Positions 1 to 6,172 of a stretch of DNA of 6,811 nucleotides are shown one piece after another; position 1 is the stretch's first letter, and every line of letters begins with the position of its first letter. The stretch lies in the NCBI GenBank assembly GCA_022013235.1, contig JAKLQR010000103.1, positions 1-6,811 of the forward strand, read 5' to 3'. Made by a program: the position numbers and the translations under genes. The DNA comes from Thermodesulfovibrionales bacterium. Lineage in GTDB: Bacteria; Nitrospirota; Thermodesulfovibrionia; Thermodesulfovibrionales; SM23-35. The notes beneath the pieces were generated by a model. It was not told the origin of the DNA, made no database searches, and saw nothing but the letters and a program-made list of their open reading frames with translations.

Positions 1-1215
1 GGAATCGATCATTATACTCGTTTGATCTATCTCCCGCTGAATCTTCTGTGGATCAAGGCCGCTAAAAAATCTTTTTAGCATACCCGATGATTTAGCCTCT
101 GTCAATTTCTCGTTATTCTTTATTTGCGCTGCTTCCAATCGCTTTAGTTCATTATTAGCAACAGAGAGTTTGTTGGTTAATTCTGATAACTCCGATCTTA
201 ATGCGCTCAGATCAGATGATAAAGTTCTTGCAGTCTGAATCGCGTGAAATACAGTTTCATATTGATCGAGAACGCTTTCAAGACGAGTTTTCTCTGCCTC
301 CAAATCACTTTTTTCTTCGGATAATGACTCACCAAGTTTAGCAGCAATCTTATCAAGCAGCACTAACGGACATTTCTCCATCAATTTCTCTATATGGCCA
401 GATTGTGGTATGCCGAGCCTAACCAACTTGCCTTCGTTATAAAAAGGTGTGGTCTTTAACTGCTCGGCAACATCTTCCAAGGCTTCATCAACAGCAGCAT
501 TGGCATGAGAAACGAGAAGAACACGCCGTCCGGCATTCAGATGTGCTTCTATGGCTTGCGCTATGGTCTTAGTTTTTCCGGTTCCCGGGGGTCCCCAAAT
601 AACCGACAACTGAGAAAAGAATGAAGCCTCGATTGCCCGTTTTTGAGGGTCATTAGGGGGTTTTGCGGACGATGAATAATGCGGCTTTATTTCCTGTTTA
701 CATTTACCACAAATCGGAATTTGGGAGGGGGCACGATTCCCTATCCTATTTTTGGTGCCGCAGTTACGGCATGACACTATGTTATCGAATCCTGTATTTA
801 TGACTGACTGGTTGTTGAAAAGGGCTTCACTAAAACTGATTGCGTTATTAGTTCCATTCTCTATTCCGGCAAACTTCTTTTTAAGTAGTTCAAGTAAGTA
901 CCATAGATTAGTCTGTAACTTGGCCTCTGAAATATGTTGACCACAAAACCGCTCAATCCCTATTTCGACTTCCAACCCCTGCGTTAACAGAACTTGTGCT
1001 GGGTATCTGTTACCGCGAATTTCTATTTCAGCAGGAGAGTCGTCAAGGACCGCCAGAAAATTTTCAAGATTGAAGATATACACAAAGAGGCCGGAAACCT
1101 CTCGAAGGAATCGCCCGTTAAATACTTTGACGATGCTTCCTCCTTTGCCTCTTTTAATTGCGGCGATTTCTTCGTCAAGGGCTGTGATAAACTCTTTGAT
1201 AGTATTGGAAGTCAT
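1..1215 (-). CDS. Superfamily 1 helicase (UPF1/DNA2-like) with zinc ribbon, N-terminal part
   Basis: The frame is open from ATG at 1215 to the window edge (405 codons, no stop), so the C-terminal half with motifs II-VI is outside. Residues 1-145 are an uncharacterised N-terminal domain. CxxC pairs at C149/C152 and C169/C172 form a zinc ribbon resembling the one at the N-terminus of TrxC-type thioredoxins. A Q-motif-like DPQKRAI (189-195) precedes Walker A GPPGTGKT (208-215). Motif Ia, LLVSHANAAVDEAL, follows at about 233-246. These are hallmarks of SF1B helicases of the UPF1/IGHMBP2/DNA2 type, which use ATP to move 5'-3' on RNA or DNA. Residues about 285-370 are rich in E, K and L with heptad character, a coiled-coil insertion before motif II. 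An in-frame TAA lies two codons upstream of the ATG, so this is the first possible Met. No Shine-Dalgarno is visible; the leader is A/T-rich. The substrate is unknown. Similar helicases occur in defence islands, but nothing here proves that role. Confidence 0.85.
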   Translation of the reverse strand, partial: MTSNTIKEFITALDEEIAAIKRGKGGSIVKVFNGRFLREVSGLFVYIFNLENFLAVLDDSPAEIEIRGNRYPAQVLLTQGLEVEIGIERFCGQHISEAKLQTNLWYLLELLKKKFAGIENGTNNAISFSEALFNNQSVINTGFDNIVSCRNCGTKNRIGNRAPSQIPICGKCKQEIKPHYSSSAKPPNDPQKRAIEASFFSQLSVIWGPPGTGKTKTIAQAIEAHLNAGRRVLLVSHANAAVDEALEDVAEQLKTTPFYNEGKLVRLGIPQSGHIEKLMEKCPLVLLDKIAAKLGESLSEEKSDLEAEKTRLESVLDQYETVFHAIQTARTLSSDLSALRSELSELTNKLSVANNELKRLEAAQIKNNEKLTEAKSSGMLKRFFSGLDPQKIQREIDQTSIMIDS

Positions 1216-1256
1216 TATTTATTTATGCTTTTATCGTATTTTTCATTTTCACGCAC

Positions 1257-1362
1257 AATGCGGCAGTTGAGCAGTGCCCGAAGGGCATCTGTCTCGAACT
1301 CCTGGTTCTCCCCGCAGCGTAGCGGAGGGGAAATCAGGAGTTCGCTGCTCAACTGCCGCATT
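1257..1362. repeat. Nested GC-rich palindrome
   Basis: The outer arms, AATGCGGCAGTTGAGCAG (1257-1274) and its exact reverse complement (1345-1362), match over 18 bases. The pairing continues with CGAACTCCTG (1295-1304) against CAGGAGTTCG (1335-1344). The left arm is interrupted by an extra hairpin, TGCCC-GAA-GGGCA (1275-1287), plus seven bases. The centre (1309-1331) holds another hairpin of the form TCCCCGC-loop-GC-GGA-GGGGA. The whole could fold as a three-hairpin cruciform or branched RNA. No flanking direct duplication is seen. It lies between the attC-like site and the helicase start and could be a REP/MITE-like dispersed element, an mRNA stabiliser or an attenuator. Confidence 0.85.
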
Positions 1363-1389
1363 CCCCCCGGAGCGAAGCGGAGGGGGGAA
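1361..1389. repeat. Second C/G-rich hairpin, related to the central hairpin at 1309-1331
   Basis: Arms TTCCCCCC (1361-1368) and GGGGGGAA (1382-1389) are perfect reverse complements around a 13-base loop. The core, CCGGAGCGAAGCGGAGG, closely resembles CCGCAGCGTAGCGGAGG in the hairpin about 50 bases away, so the two are probably members of one palindromic repeat family. It abuts the GTT of the attC-like site and shares two bases with the preceding palindrome. There is no T-run on either side, so it is not a classical intrinsic terminator. Confidence 0.8.
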
Positions 1390-1448
1390 CGTAAAGCTAA
1401 GGGGCGCGGCGGCTTTTTGCCGCGTTCCTCTTGAGCGACTTGTTAGCG
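1384..1448 (-). other. Integron attC-like recombination site (short, VCR-like)
   Basis: On the minus strand the R''-like box is CGCTAAC (1448-1442), 29 bases after the HEAT gene stop. An unpaired spacer follows. The L'' arm, GCTCAAGAGG (1436-1427), pairs with CCCTTAGC (1403-1396), leaving exactly C1433 and A1429 extrahelical. The inner stem is CGCGGC (1424-1419) with GCCGCG (1410-1405) around an eight-base loop. The R' side ends in GTT (1390-1388), pairing with AAC (1444-1442). This is the known attC architecture: poorly conserved sequence but conserved fold, with two extrahelical bases on one arm. The TAACAA...CTCAAGAGG string strongly recalls Vibrio repeats and related attC sites. The oddity is that after GTT comes CCCC rather than the usual RRRY, so the outer box is degraded or was hit by the adjacent hairpin. 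Confidence 0.72.
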
Positions 1449-2921
1449 CAGGTTTCAATATTTGTCTAATGGTTTCGTCATACAATGTCTCCCTTGTTGG
1501 CAGTTTTGAGCGCTCTATGTACAATACTTTGCCAATCTTGTTGAGTAACTGGAGATAAAGTTTCAGCGGCTCTACTTACAATCTCGTAAACACTCTTATC
1601 TTCCGTTATGTTGCCAAGCGCGAGAAGTATTGCATGTTGGTTGTATCGGTACTGATCCATTGTGATTCCAGGTATTGAGCCGCCCATTGCTTTTATCTTT
1701 TGTTCCATTGAGTTGAGAATCTTGACTAGTGGCTCTATCGCCCGGACATCTTTTATCTTTCCCAATACCTCTATTATTTTGCGGGCAATGGAATCATTAT
1801 TTGTATTCTCAAGTGTGTCTATCAAGGAACCAACAGCAGATTTGCCCATACTCACTAGCTTATCCCAATCCTGCAGTTCTATTAGTTCTGCAACTGTTGG
1901 TTCGCCGCCCCTTGCAGCAACTTTAAGCTTTGTAAGGGCTTGGTTGGCTTCATGTATAACGCGCTCATCACTCTCTGTTTCAAGAAGTTCTCTGAGAGGC
2001 TCTATGGCTCGTGGGTTACCCAGCTTCCCTAAGGTCCAAACCACTTGCTCACGCACTGCTCGATTATACTTTAGTCCATCGATCAGGGGTTCCAAGGCTC
2101 TGTGGTCACCTATATTTCCCAGAGCTCTTGCTGCCTCGCACACTATCCTATAGTCTTGTTCTCCATCTATAAGAGCGATGAGTGGATCGACAGCCCGCAG
2201 ATCCTTGATCTCCTTCAGCGCCTTTACCCAATGCAACAGTAGGTCGGGGCTCTGGCTCGCATCCTTAAGTGCGGCCACCAACGGCTCGACGGCCGCAGCC
2301 CCTTCCGCAACAGCCGCTCCCAAGTCCTGGGCTGCAATCGCGTAAAGAACGCGTTGATTGGCGCTCGTCGGTTGCCACGCCATTGTTTTCAGTGCATCCG
2401 CCGCTGCATACCGCACGCTCAAGTCCTCGTCCGCCAGCAGAGGCTTCACAGCTTGCGCATCGCCGATCCATCCCAACGACCGCGCCGCGTCATTCCGCAC
2501 CTCCCAGACTTCGTCCTTGAGCGCCGCTGCCAGGGGCTTCACCGCTCGCGCATCCCCGATCATCCCCAGTGCCACTGCCGCGGCCGCTCGTACGTCGGGG
2601 TTCTCATCCTTAAGCGCGGCCACTAGTGGCTCTACGGCCCGCGCATCCGCGAGCTTTCCCAACGCGTTCGCCGCTGTCTTCCGCACAACCGAATCCTTGT
2701 CCTTGAGCCTGGCGATGAGAGTCTCCACGGCCCGAGCGTCCTTAAGGTCGCCAAGCGCCTCGGCTGCCTTGCTCCGTGTGTCCGCGTCTTCGTGGCTGAG
2801 TGCCTTGATCAGGCCTTCGACGTCTCGTTTTTCCTTTAGTTTCTCGATATTGGGTGGGCCAAAAAACTTATCAAATATTCCCATGTCTTACCACCTGTCT
2901 TTTTCCCGCAATGGCAGATAA
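1390..2921 (-). mobile_element. Putative integron gene cassette carrying the HEAT-repeat gene
   Basis: The unit runs from the GTT of the upstream attC-like site (2922-2920) to the GTT of the downstream one (1390-1388). It contains one gene in the direction expected for cassettes, 37 bases of leader, and one attC after the stop. At about 1.5 kb it is long for a cassette but within the known range. Boundaries follow the standard rule of strand exchange between G and TT of the outer box. That this unit was mobilised by an integron integrase is an inference; no integrase gene is in the window. Confidence 0.6.
1478..2884 (-). CDS. HEAT-repeat (PBS-lyase-like) scaffold protein, 468 aa
   Basis: A soluble alpha-solenoid protein, probably cytoplasmic, with no signal peptide or membrane segment. 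After a short leader starting MGIFDKFFGPPN, repeats of about 31 residues recur with the pattern DARAVEPLVAALKDENPDVR then A..ALG.IG. Clear copies start near residues 18, 49, 80, 111 and 142, with more diverged ones at about 198-226, 229-260, 261-291, 292-322 and 380-425. This is the EZ-HEAT/PBS-lyase-like repeat, first seen in phycobilin lyases but widely used as a protein-binding scaffold. No lyase role is implied. The copy at 142 is a few residues short (LLADEDLSVR lacks the usual LKD segment). The start ATG is supported by AGGTGG at 2896-2891, six bases upstream. The 5' half is much more GC-rich than the 3' half. Attachment-like sites flank the gene on both sides, marking it as a likely cassette gene. 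The partner is unknown. Confidence 0.92.
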   Translation of the reverse strand: MGIFDKFFGPPNIEKLKEKRDVEGLIKALSHEDADTRSKAAEALGDLKDARAVETLIARLKDKDSVVRKTAANALGKLADARAVEPLVAALKDENPDVRAAAAVALGMIGDARAVKPLAAALKDEVWEVRNDAARSLGWIGDAQAVKPLLADEDLSVRYAAADALKTMAWQPTSANQRVLYAIAAQDLGAAVAEGAAAVEPLVAALKDASQSPDLLLHWVKALKEIKDLRAVDPLIALIDGEQDYRIVCEAARALGNIGDHRALEPLIDGLKYNRAVREQVVWTLGKLGNPRAIEPLRELLETESDERVIHEANQALTKLKVAARGGEPTVAELIELQDWDKLVSMGKSAVGSLIDTLENTNNDSIARKIIEVLGKIKDVRAIEPLVKILNSMEQKIKAMGGSIPGITMDQYRYNQHAILLALGNITEDKSVYEIVSRAAETLSPVTQQDWQSIVHRALKTANKGDIV

Positions 2922-3005
2922 CAACTGAACTATGCCGCCCGGCCACAAAGTTTTGTCAAAATCAAACCACCATTATGCCGGGTCGGTATGAGTGATTTGT
3001 TAGCC
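2916..3005 (-). other. Integron attC-like recombination site (90 bp)
   Basis: On the minus strand, R'' GGCTAAC (3005-2999) lies 14 bases after the stop of the secreted-protein gene. TAACAA (3002-2997) pairs fully with TTGTTA (2924-2919). A four/five-base unpaired spacer follows. The L'' arm, CTCATACCGACCCGGC (2992-2977), pairs with GCCGGGCGGCATAG (2943-2930), leaving exactly C2990 and A2983 extrahelical and one A·C mismatch (2987/2934). The 33-base apical region (2944-2976) contains a small ACAAA/TTTGT hairpin, as in the variable terminal structure of attC. R' is GTTATCT (2922-2916), an imperfect match to GTTRRRY. The next gene starts 31 bases beyond the site. An accidental inverted repeat would not be expected to show paired outer boxes, a central spacer and two one-sided bulges together. 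Confidence 0.78.
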
Positions 3006-3773
3006 ATTATTATTTGGATTTAGTCTCCATGAAAGCAAATACCTTTTATAATTTCCGTTCCGCAGAGGCCGTATTGGCTCTCAACGATTGACCATCCTAC
3101 TAAGCCGTAGGGCGATTTAATTAAGTAATCGTATTCGTATTCATTTTTTTTGGTCGCAAGAAGAACCTCGATTTCAGAATTTGGGGGTAAATGTGCGACT
3201 TTGCTCTTAAAGCTTCTGTCGGTATACATGTCCATGGGTTTCGTGTTGGTTGTTTTCAGCCCAACATAATAATATGGCTGAACAATTTCCTCTAGCCTTA
3301 CGTCTCTCAAGACATATTTGCGACGTTTGTTAAAGAAATCGTCTGCTTCGCCAGACACATATACAGTACCATCACCAGGGATAATTAATTCGGTACCTAA
3401 AAATGAACCAACCTGAGTAAGCTTATTATCTTCCTTCTTATAAACAACAAAGTGTGGATCACCGCTTGGACCTGCATCATAATCAATTATGTGTTTGTCT
3501 CTTGAGGTGCTATCGATTTTCGTCTCGATTGCGCGCAGTGCAGTCCCGGGGTGGTCACTACTTTCTACCTTATGTTTCAATATCTTGGATATCTTTGCAT
3601 TGTAGTAAATAAAAATAACCCCTTTTGACTCCCCAGCATCCAGTCGTGATAGATGGGCAAATGACTTTGGGTTCTGCGGAGCACCCTCAGCGCTACTTAA
3701 TACCAAAAAGATTAAACACAATGTGATTACTTTAATCATATTCCCTCATGCAGTTATATATTTTTTGGCTAAC
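2922..3773 (-). mobile_element. Possible upstream gene cassette (secreted SH3-like protein)
   Basis: The downstream boundary is the attC-like site at 2916-3005. The upstream boundary is proposed at GTTAGCC on the minus strand (3773-3767), 27 bases before the start codon, which is the distance expected between an outer recombination box and a cassette gene. No convincing paired attC fold exists upstream of that box, so it may be an attI, a secondary integration site or chance. The interior is a single gene plus attC. The downstream end is well supported; the upstream end is inference. Confidence 0.4.
3020..3739 (-). CDS. Secreted hypothetical protein with C-terminal SH3-like domain, 239 aa
   Basis: The protein begins with a signal peptide: K3, a hydrophobic core at about residues 4-15 (VITLCLIFLVLS), then a small-residue region with likely cleavage near A17-A20. 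It should be exported to the periplasm or outside; there is no lipobox cysteine. Residues 40-150 are beta-rich and not recognised. Residues about 157-219 look like a bacterial SH3-type domain: a short MYTDRSF segment, a polar loop, LPPNSEIEVLL, and the typical closing YGLVGWSIV (211-219). Such domains bind peptidoglycan or peptides in other proteins. Two cysteines in the mature part (C226, C235) could form a disulfide. The start ATG has GAGGG at 3747-3743, only three bases away, which is tight. The stop is 14 bases before an attC-like site, so it is probably a cassette gene. The function is unknown. Confidence 0.8.
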   Translation of the reverse strand: MIKVITLCLIFLVLSSAEGAPQNPKSFAHLSRLDAGESKGVIFIYYNAKISKILKHKVESSDHPGTALRAIETKIDSTSRDKHIIDYDAGPSGDPHFVVYKKEDNKLTQVGSFLGTELIIPGDGTVYVSGEADDFFNKRRKYVLRDVRLEEIVQPYYYVGLKTTNTKPMDMYTDRSFKSKVAHLPPNSEIEVLLATKKNEYEYDYLIKSPYGLVGWSIVESQYGLCGTEIIKGICFHGD

Positions 3774-3797
3774 AATGTTATTAGCTGGTTTCTCGTT

Positions 3798-3826
3798 ATC
3801 ATACTTCAAGCACTCGAAATGGGCAA
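3798..3826 (-). promoter_or_regulatory. Candidate sigma-70 promoter for the cassette genes
   Basis: On the minus strand, TTGCCC (3826-3821) and TATGAT (3803-3798) are separated by exactly 17 bases. They match the -35 consensus at 4 of 6 and the -10 at 5 of 6. Transcription would start near 3790, giving a leader of about 50 bases. The position, just upstream of a GTTAGCC box and directed into the cassette-like genes, is analogous to an integron Pc promoter. Short matches of this quality also occur by chance in AT-rich DNA. Confidence 0.35.
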
Positions 3827-3922
3827 GAAAATGACTCTTTTGGAGCGACATAACTGCATTTTCTAACTTGTTATTCACGCAATACGTGGTGATAAGAAGT
3901 TTTCTTCTTATTAACATTTCAA

Positions 3923-3971
3923 AGACGGAATTGGTCTTTCTTTATATCTGTGATCTCTGGGAATTCCGTCT
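3923..3971. repeat. Interrupted inverted repeat, 10-base arms
   Basis: AGACGGAATT (3923-3932) and AATTCCGTCT (3962-3971) are exact reverse complements separated by 29 bases. The spacing is too long for a typical terminator loop. It could be an operator, a recombinase or transposase-end remnant, or chance. It lies in the gene-poor junction. Confidence 0.6.
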
Positions 3972-4138
3972 ATATATCACTTGTCAAGCAACATTTCCAG
4001 AAGAAAGTATAATTCCTTATTAATGGCTGGAAGGTGTCGCTTTCAGGAAGTTAGTGGCAGAGCGTGTTACGATTTGAAAGAAATACTCTGCGTCTCGCCA
4101 AATGGGTGGTAAATACCATAGAAGAGTGGCTGGAATGC

Positions 4139-6172
4139 TCAGTCAGCTTTCTCTATCCTCTCGTTCCAGAACACACTTCTGTTCCTTCCCGTTCTTTTCG
4201 CTTCATAGAGCGCTTTATCTGCGCGCTCAATAAGCTGCTCCTTGTTCTTTACCTCTGCACCACCCTGAGCATTCGTCGAAATTCCTGTGCTGACCGTTAT
4301 CGTGAAACTCTCCTTCTCTGAGGAGAAGTTCGCATCCATTATCGCCTTGCGCAGTCTTTCAGCCATATTCATCGCTCCCGAAGAATCTGTGCCAGGGAGG
4401 ATTAAGGTAAACTCCTCACCACCATACCGTGCGGGGACGTCAATATTCCGTATCGTTTTTCTGATAATCGCGGCAACTTTCTTCAGCACTGCATCTCCTG
4501 CCGGATGCCCATAGGTATCGTTGACCTTCTTGAAATGGTCGATATCAATGAGAAGCAGTGAAAGCGGATCGGAGAATCTCCCCAGACGGTTGAATTCCTG
4601 GGAAAGTTTCTCCTGAAAATGCCGGTGGTTGAAAAGACCTGTCAGACCGTCGGTAATCGCCAGTTTTTCAATCTCTTCATGAAATTTGGCATTCTTAATG
4701 GAGGTTGATGCCTGATTGGCAAGGAGTTTGATGAATTCTATTTGCGAGGTGCTGAACGCAGTCGTTTCTTTCGAAATCAGCGTGAGGATGCCAAGCACCT
4801 CCTTCTCATAAAGCATCGGTAAAATAACGAGAGAGCCTGCGGCATCTGTCTTAAAAGGAAGTATCGGGGACCGATATGATCTCACATCGGAGATATAGAG
4901 AGGATCAGAATTTTTTACCGCCATATCAAGGAGGGTGCCTTTCAGACCAAACGACTGTTTTTCCTGGGACGGGAGTCCCTGCTGGCCGATGATCTCGAAC
5001 TCCCTTCCCCTTGACAGGCAGAACACTATTGCACATGGCGCGATTTTGTAAATACCTTCGATCAGATTGCGGGCAATGACTTCAATTTTCAGTGAGGAGA
5101 GCAGTTTCGCACTCTCCTCGTTCAACACCTTAAGGTTGGAAAATGAACGCTGTATCTGGCGATACACCCGCTCTCTCTGGAGTATTCTCACGATCTGGTT
5201 TGCATAGGTCTGAAGTATTTCCAGGTCAGCGCTGTTGAACGCCTGAAACCGGCCGCTGTCGGCTACCAGGACTCCGAATGCAAAATTCCCGTCCAGCACA
5301 GGCATTGCGAGGAGAGAAGCAATCTTTTCCTTTTTCAGATATCCGACTTCCCGTTTCTTTTCGACAATGTCCAGGAAAAGTGCAGGCTTCTTCTCTTCGA
5401 AAGATATTGGCACGATACCTTTGTTCGACGGAATGATTCCACCGGCCTCTTCGGTGGAACCCCTCAACCGGAGATTCCCGTCGATATTCAGAAAGAGGTG
5501 GACCGAATCTGCGACCAGAGTGTTTTTCGTTATCCCGATGACTTCTTGTATCTCTTCATCGGGCCTGAACATCGATTCAAGATACCGGGAGATGACTGTC
5601 TCCTCCGGGAACATTTCTGCGCCTGTCTCAGCAAAGTTGTCTGCCGCGCCTCTGCTTATGTTCCTCTCATATCCTGCTTTCCTCTTAATTTTCTTCACAA
5701 GAACTTGCGTTATACCCGTCGTGAGGGCAAGGGATAAGAAAAAAGCTACTTCCTGGACCTCAATGCCCTTCTTGAGAAAGAGGTTCAGATCAAGGAAAGG
5801 GACAAGGACCACCAAAGAAAACAGAACCCGCCGGTCGTACCAAATGGTGAGGAGCAGAAAAAAAGGGAAATAGAGTATCTTCAGCCACGGCAGTCCGGAT
5901 GCCTGCGCAGCCCCTGCGATCAGGAGGGCAAGAGAAAAAAGAAATTCAAGAGCATACTGCCGTGTCTTCCTGGAAAAGTGAAAGAAACTGCAGAGGAGGG
6001 TATTCGCTGTCCATACGGAAAACCAGAGAACCGTTCTTTCAGTCGGAAACTCAAGGAGCAGGCCGAGATAGGTGAAAAAGAGAAAGACAAAGGGGAGTGC
6101 GTCCTTTATCCGGAAGCCCTGCCTTTTTTTATCTCCTCTTCCCTGTAGAATTTTTTGTACAGAATTTCCCAC
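4139..6172 (-). CDS. Membrane-bound diguanylate cyclase, GAF-GAF-GGDEF, 677 aa
   Basis: Makes the second messenger c-di-GMP from two GTP at the inner membrane. The N-terminus (about residues 25-160) has some six hydrophobic segments: roughly 25-42, 46-65, 74-92, 96-112, 115-133 and 140-160. Two GAF-like sensory domains follow. The first (about 200-335) ends LAMPVLDGNFAFGVLVADSG then FNSADLEILQTYANQIV. The second (about 355-495) ends LPMLYEKEVLGILTLISKE then FSTSQIEFIKLLANQAS. The GGDEF domain (about 504-672) has DGLTGLFNHRHF, metal-binding LIDIDHFK (D543, D545), VNDTYGH, active-site GGEEF (584-588), and an RxxD inhibitory site, RNID (575-578), exactly five residues before it. So it should be active and product-inhibited. 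The start is GTG; GAGGGA at 6186-6181, eight bases upstream, supports it. The frame overlaps the preceding DUF507 gene by 67 bases, and no ATG lies beyond the overlap before the first membrane segment. The signal sensed is unknown. Confidence 0.93.
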   Translation of the reverse strand: MGNSVQKILQGRGDKKRQGFRIKDALPFVFLFFTYLGLLLEFPTERTVLWFSVWTANTLLCSFFHFSRKTRQYALEFLFSLALLIAGAAQASGLPWLKILYFPFFLLLTIWYDRRVLFSLVVLVPFLDLNLFLKKGIEVQEVAFFLSLALTTGITQVLVKKIKRKAGYERNISRGAADNFAETGAEMFPEETVISRYLESMFRPDEEIQEVIGITKNTLVADSVHLFLNIDGNLRLRGSTEEAGGIIPSNKGIVPISFEEKKPALFLDIVEKKREVGYLKKEKIASLLAMPVLDGNFAFGVLVADSGRFQAFNSADLEILQTYANQIVRILQRERVYRQIQRSFSNLKVLNEESAKLLSSLKIEVIARNLIEGIYKIAPCAIVFCLSRGREFEIIGQQGLPSQEKQSFGLKGTLLDMAVKNSDPLYISDVRSYRSPILPFKTDAAGSLVILPMLYEKEVLGILTLISKETTAFSTSQIEFIKLLANQASTSIKNAKFHEEIEKLAITDGLTGLFNHRHFQEKLSQEFNRLGRFSDPLSLLLIDIDHFKKVNDTYGHPAGDAVLKKVAAIIRKTIRNIDVPARYGGEEFTLILPGTDSSGAMNMAERLRKAIMDANFSSEKESFTITVSTGISTNAQGGAEVKNKEQLIERADKALYEAKRTGRNRSVFWNERIEKAD

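Larger units (their letters stand above)
3774..4138. other. Gene-poor AT-rich junction between core operon and accessory genes
   Basis: No convincing gene is seen in these 365 bases. A 61-codon minus-strand frame (3917-3732) has no good ribosome site, no recognisable motif, and ends inside the next gene's start region, so it is not called. The stretch holds the candidate promoter at 3798-3826 and an interrupted inverted repeat at 3923-3971. No intrinsic terminator for the diguanylate cyclase gene is visible: no GC stem followed by a T-run was found downstream of 4139. It marks the switch from the conserved operon to cassette-like DNA and would be the natural place for an attachment or insertion site. 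Confidence 0.6.

Noticed and set aside
1257..1389. CRISPR array
   Set aside because: The repeats are inverted palindromes, not regularly spaced direct repeats with unique spacers, and no cas genes are present.
1400..1430. CGCGGC-loop-GCCGCG hairpin as an intrinsic terminator
   Set aside because: The T/A-run is in the loop, not after the stem, and the stem is better explained as the inner part of the attC-like fold.
994..1434. Plus-strand frames and a minus-strand frame (1249-1524) across the palindromes
   Set aside because: They run through the helicase in antisense, the hairpins and the attC-like site, with no coding character.
1478..2884. Phycobilin lyase activity for the HEAT protein
   Set aside because: The repeat is named after phycobilisome lyases, but these repeats are generic scaffolds and nothing else here suggests phycobiliproteins.
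2358..2921. 187-codon plus-strand open frame
   Set aside because: Antisense shadow of the GC-rich HEAT repeats. The repetitive Ser/Ala/Arg composition is a by-product of the opposite strand.
3767..3876. Possible third attC between GAATAAC (3876-3870) and GTTAGCC (3773-3767) on the minus strand
   Set aside because: The outer AAC/GTT boxes can pair, but the sequences just inside do not form an L''/L' stem with two bulges as in the other two sites. Only the lone box is kept as a weak lead.
3732..3917. 61-codon minus-strand open frame upstream of the secreted-protein gene
   Set aside because: No good ribosome site, no recognisable motif, AT-rich, and it ends inside the next gene's start region. 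Most likely chance.
5367..5873. 168-codon plus-strand open frame
   Set aside because: Antisense to the diguanylate cyclase GAF and membrane region. The composition matches a shadow frame.
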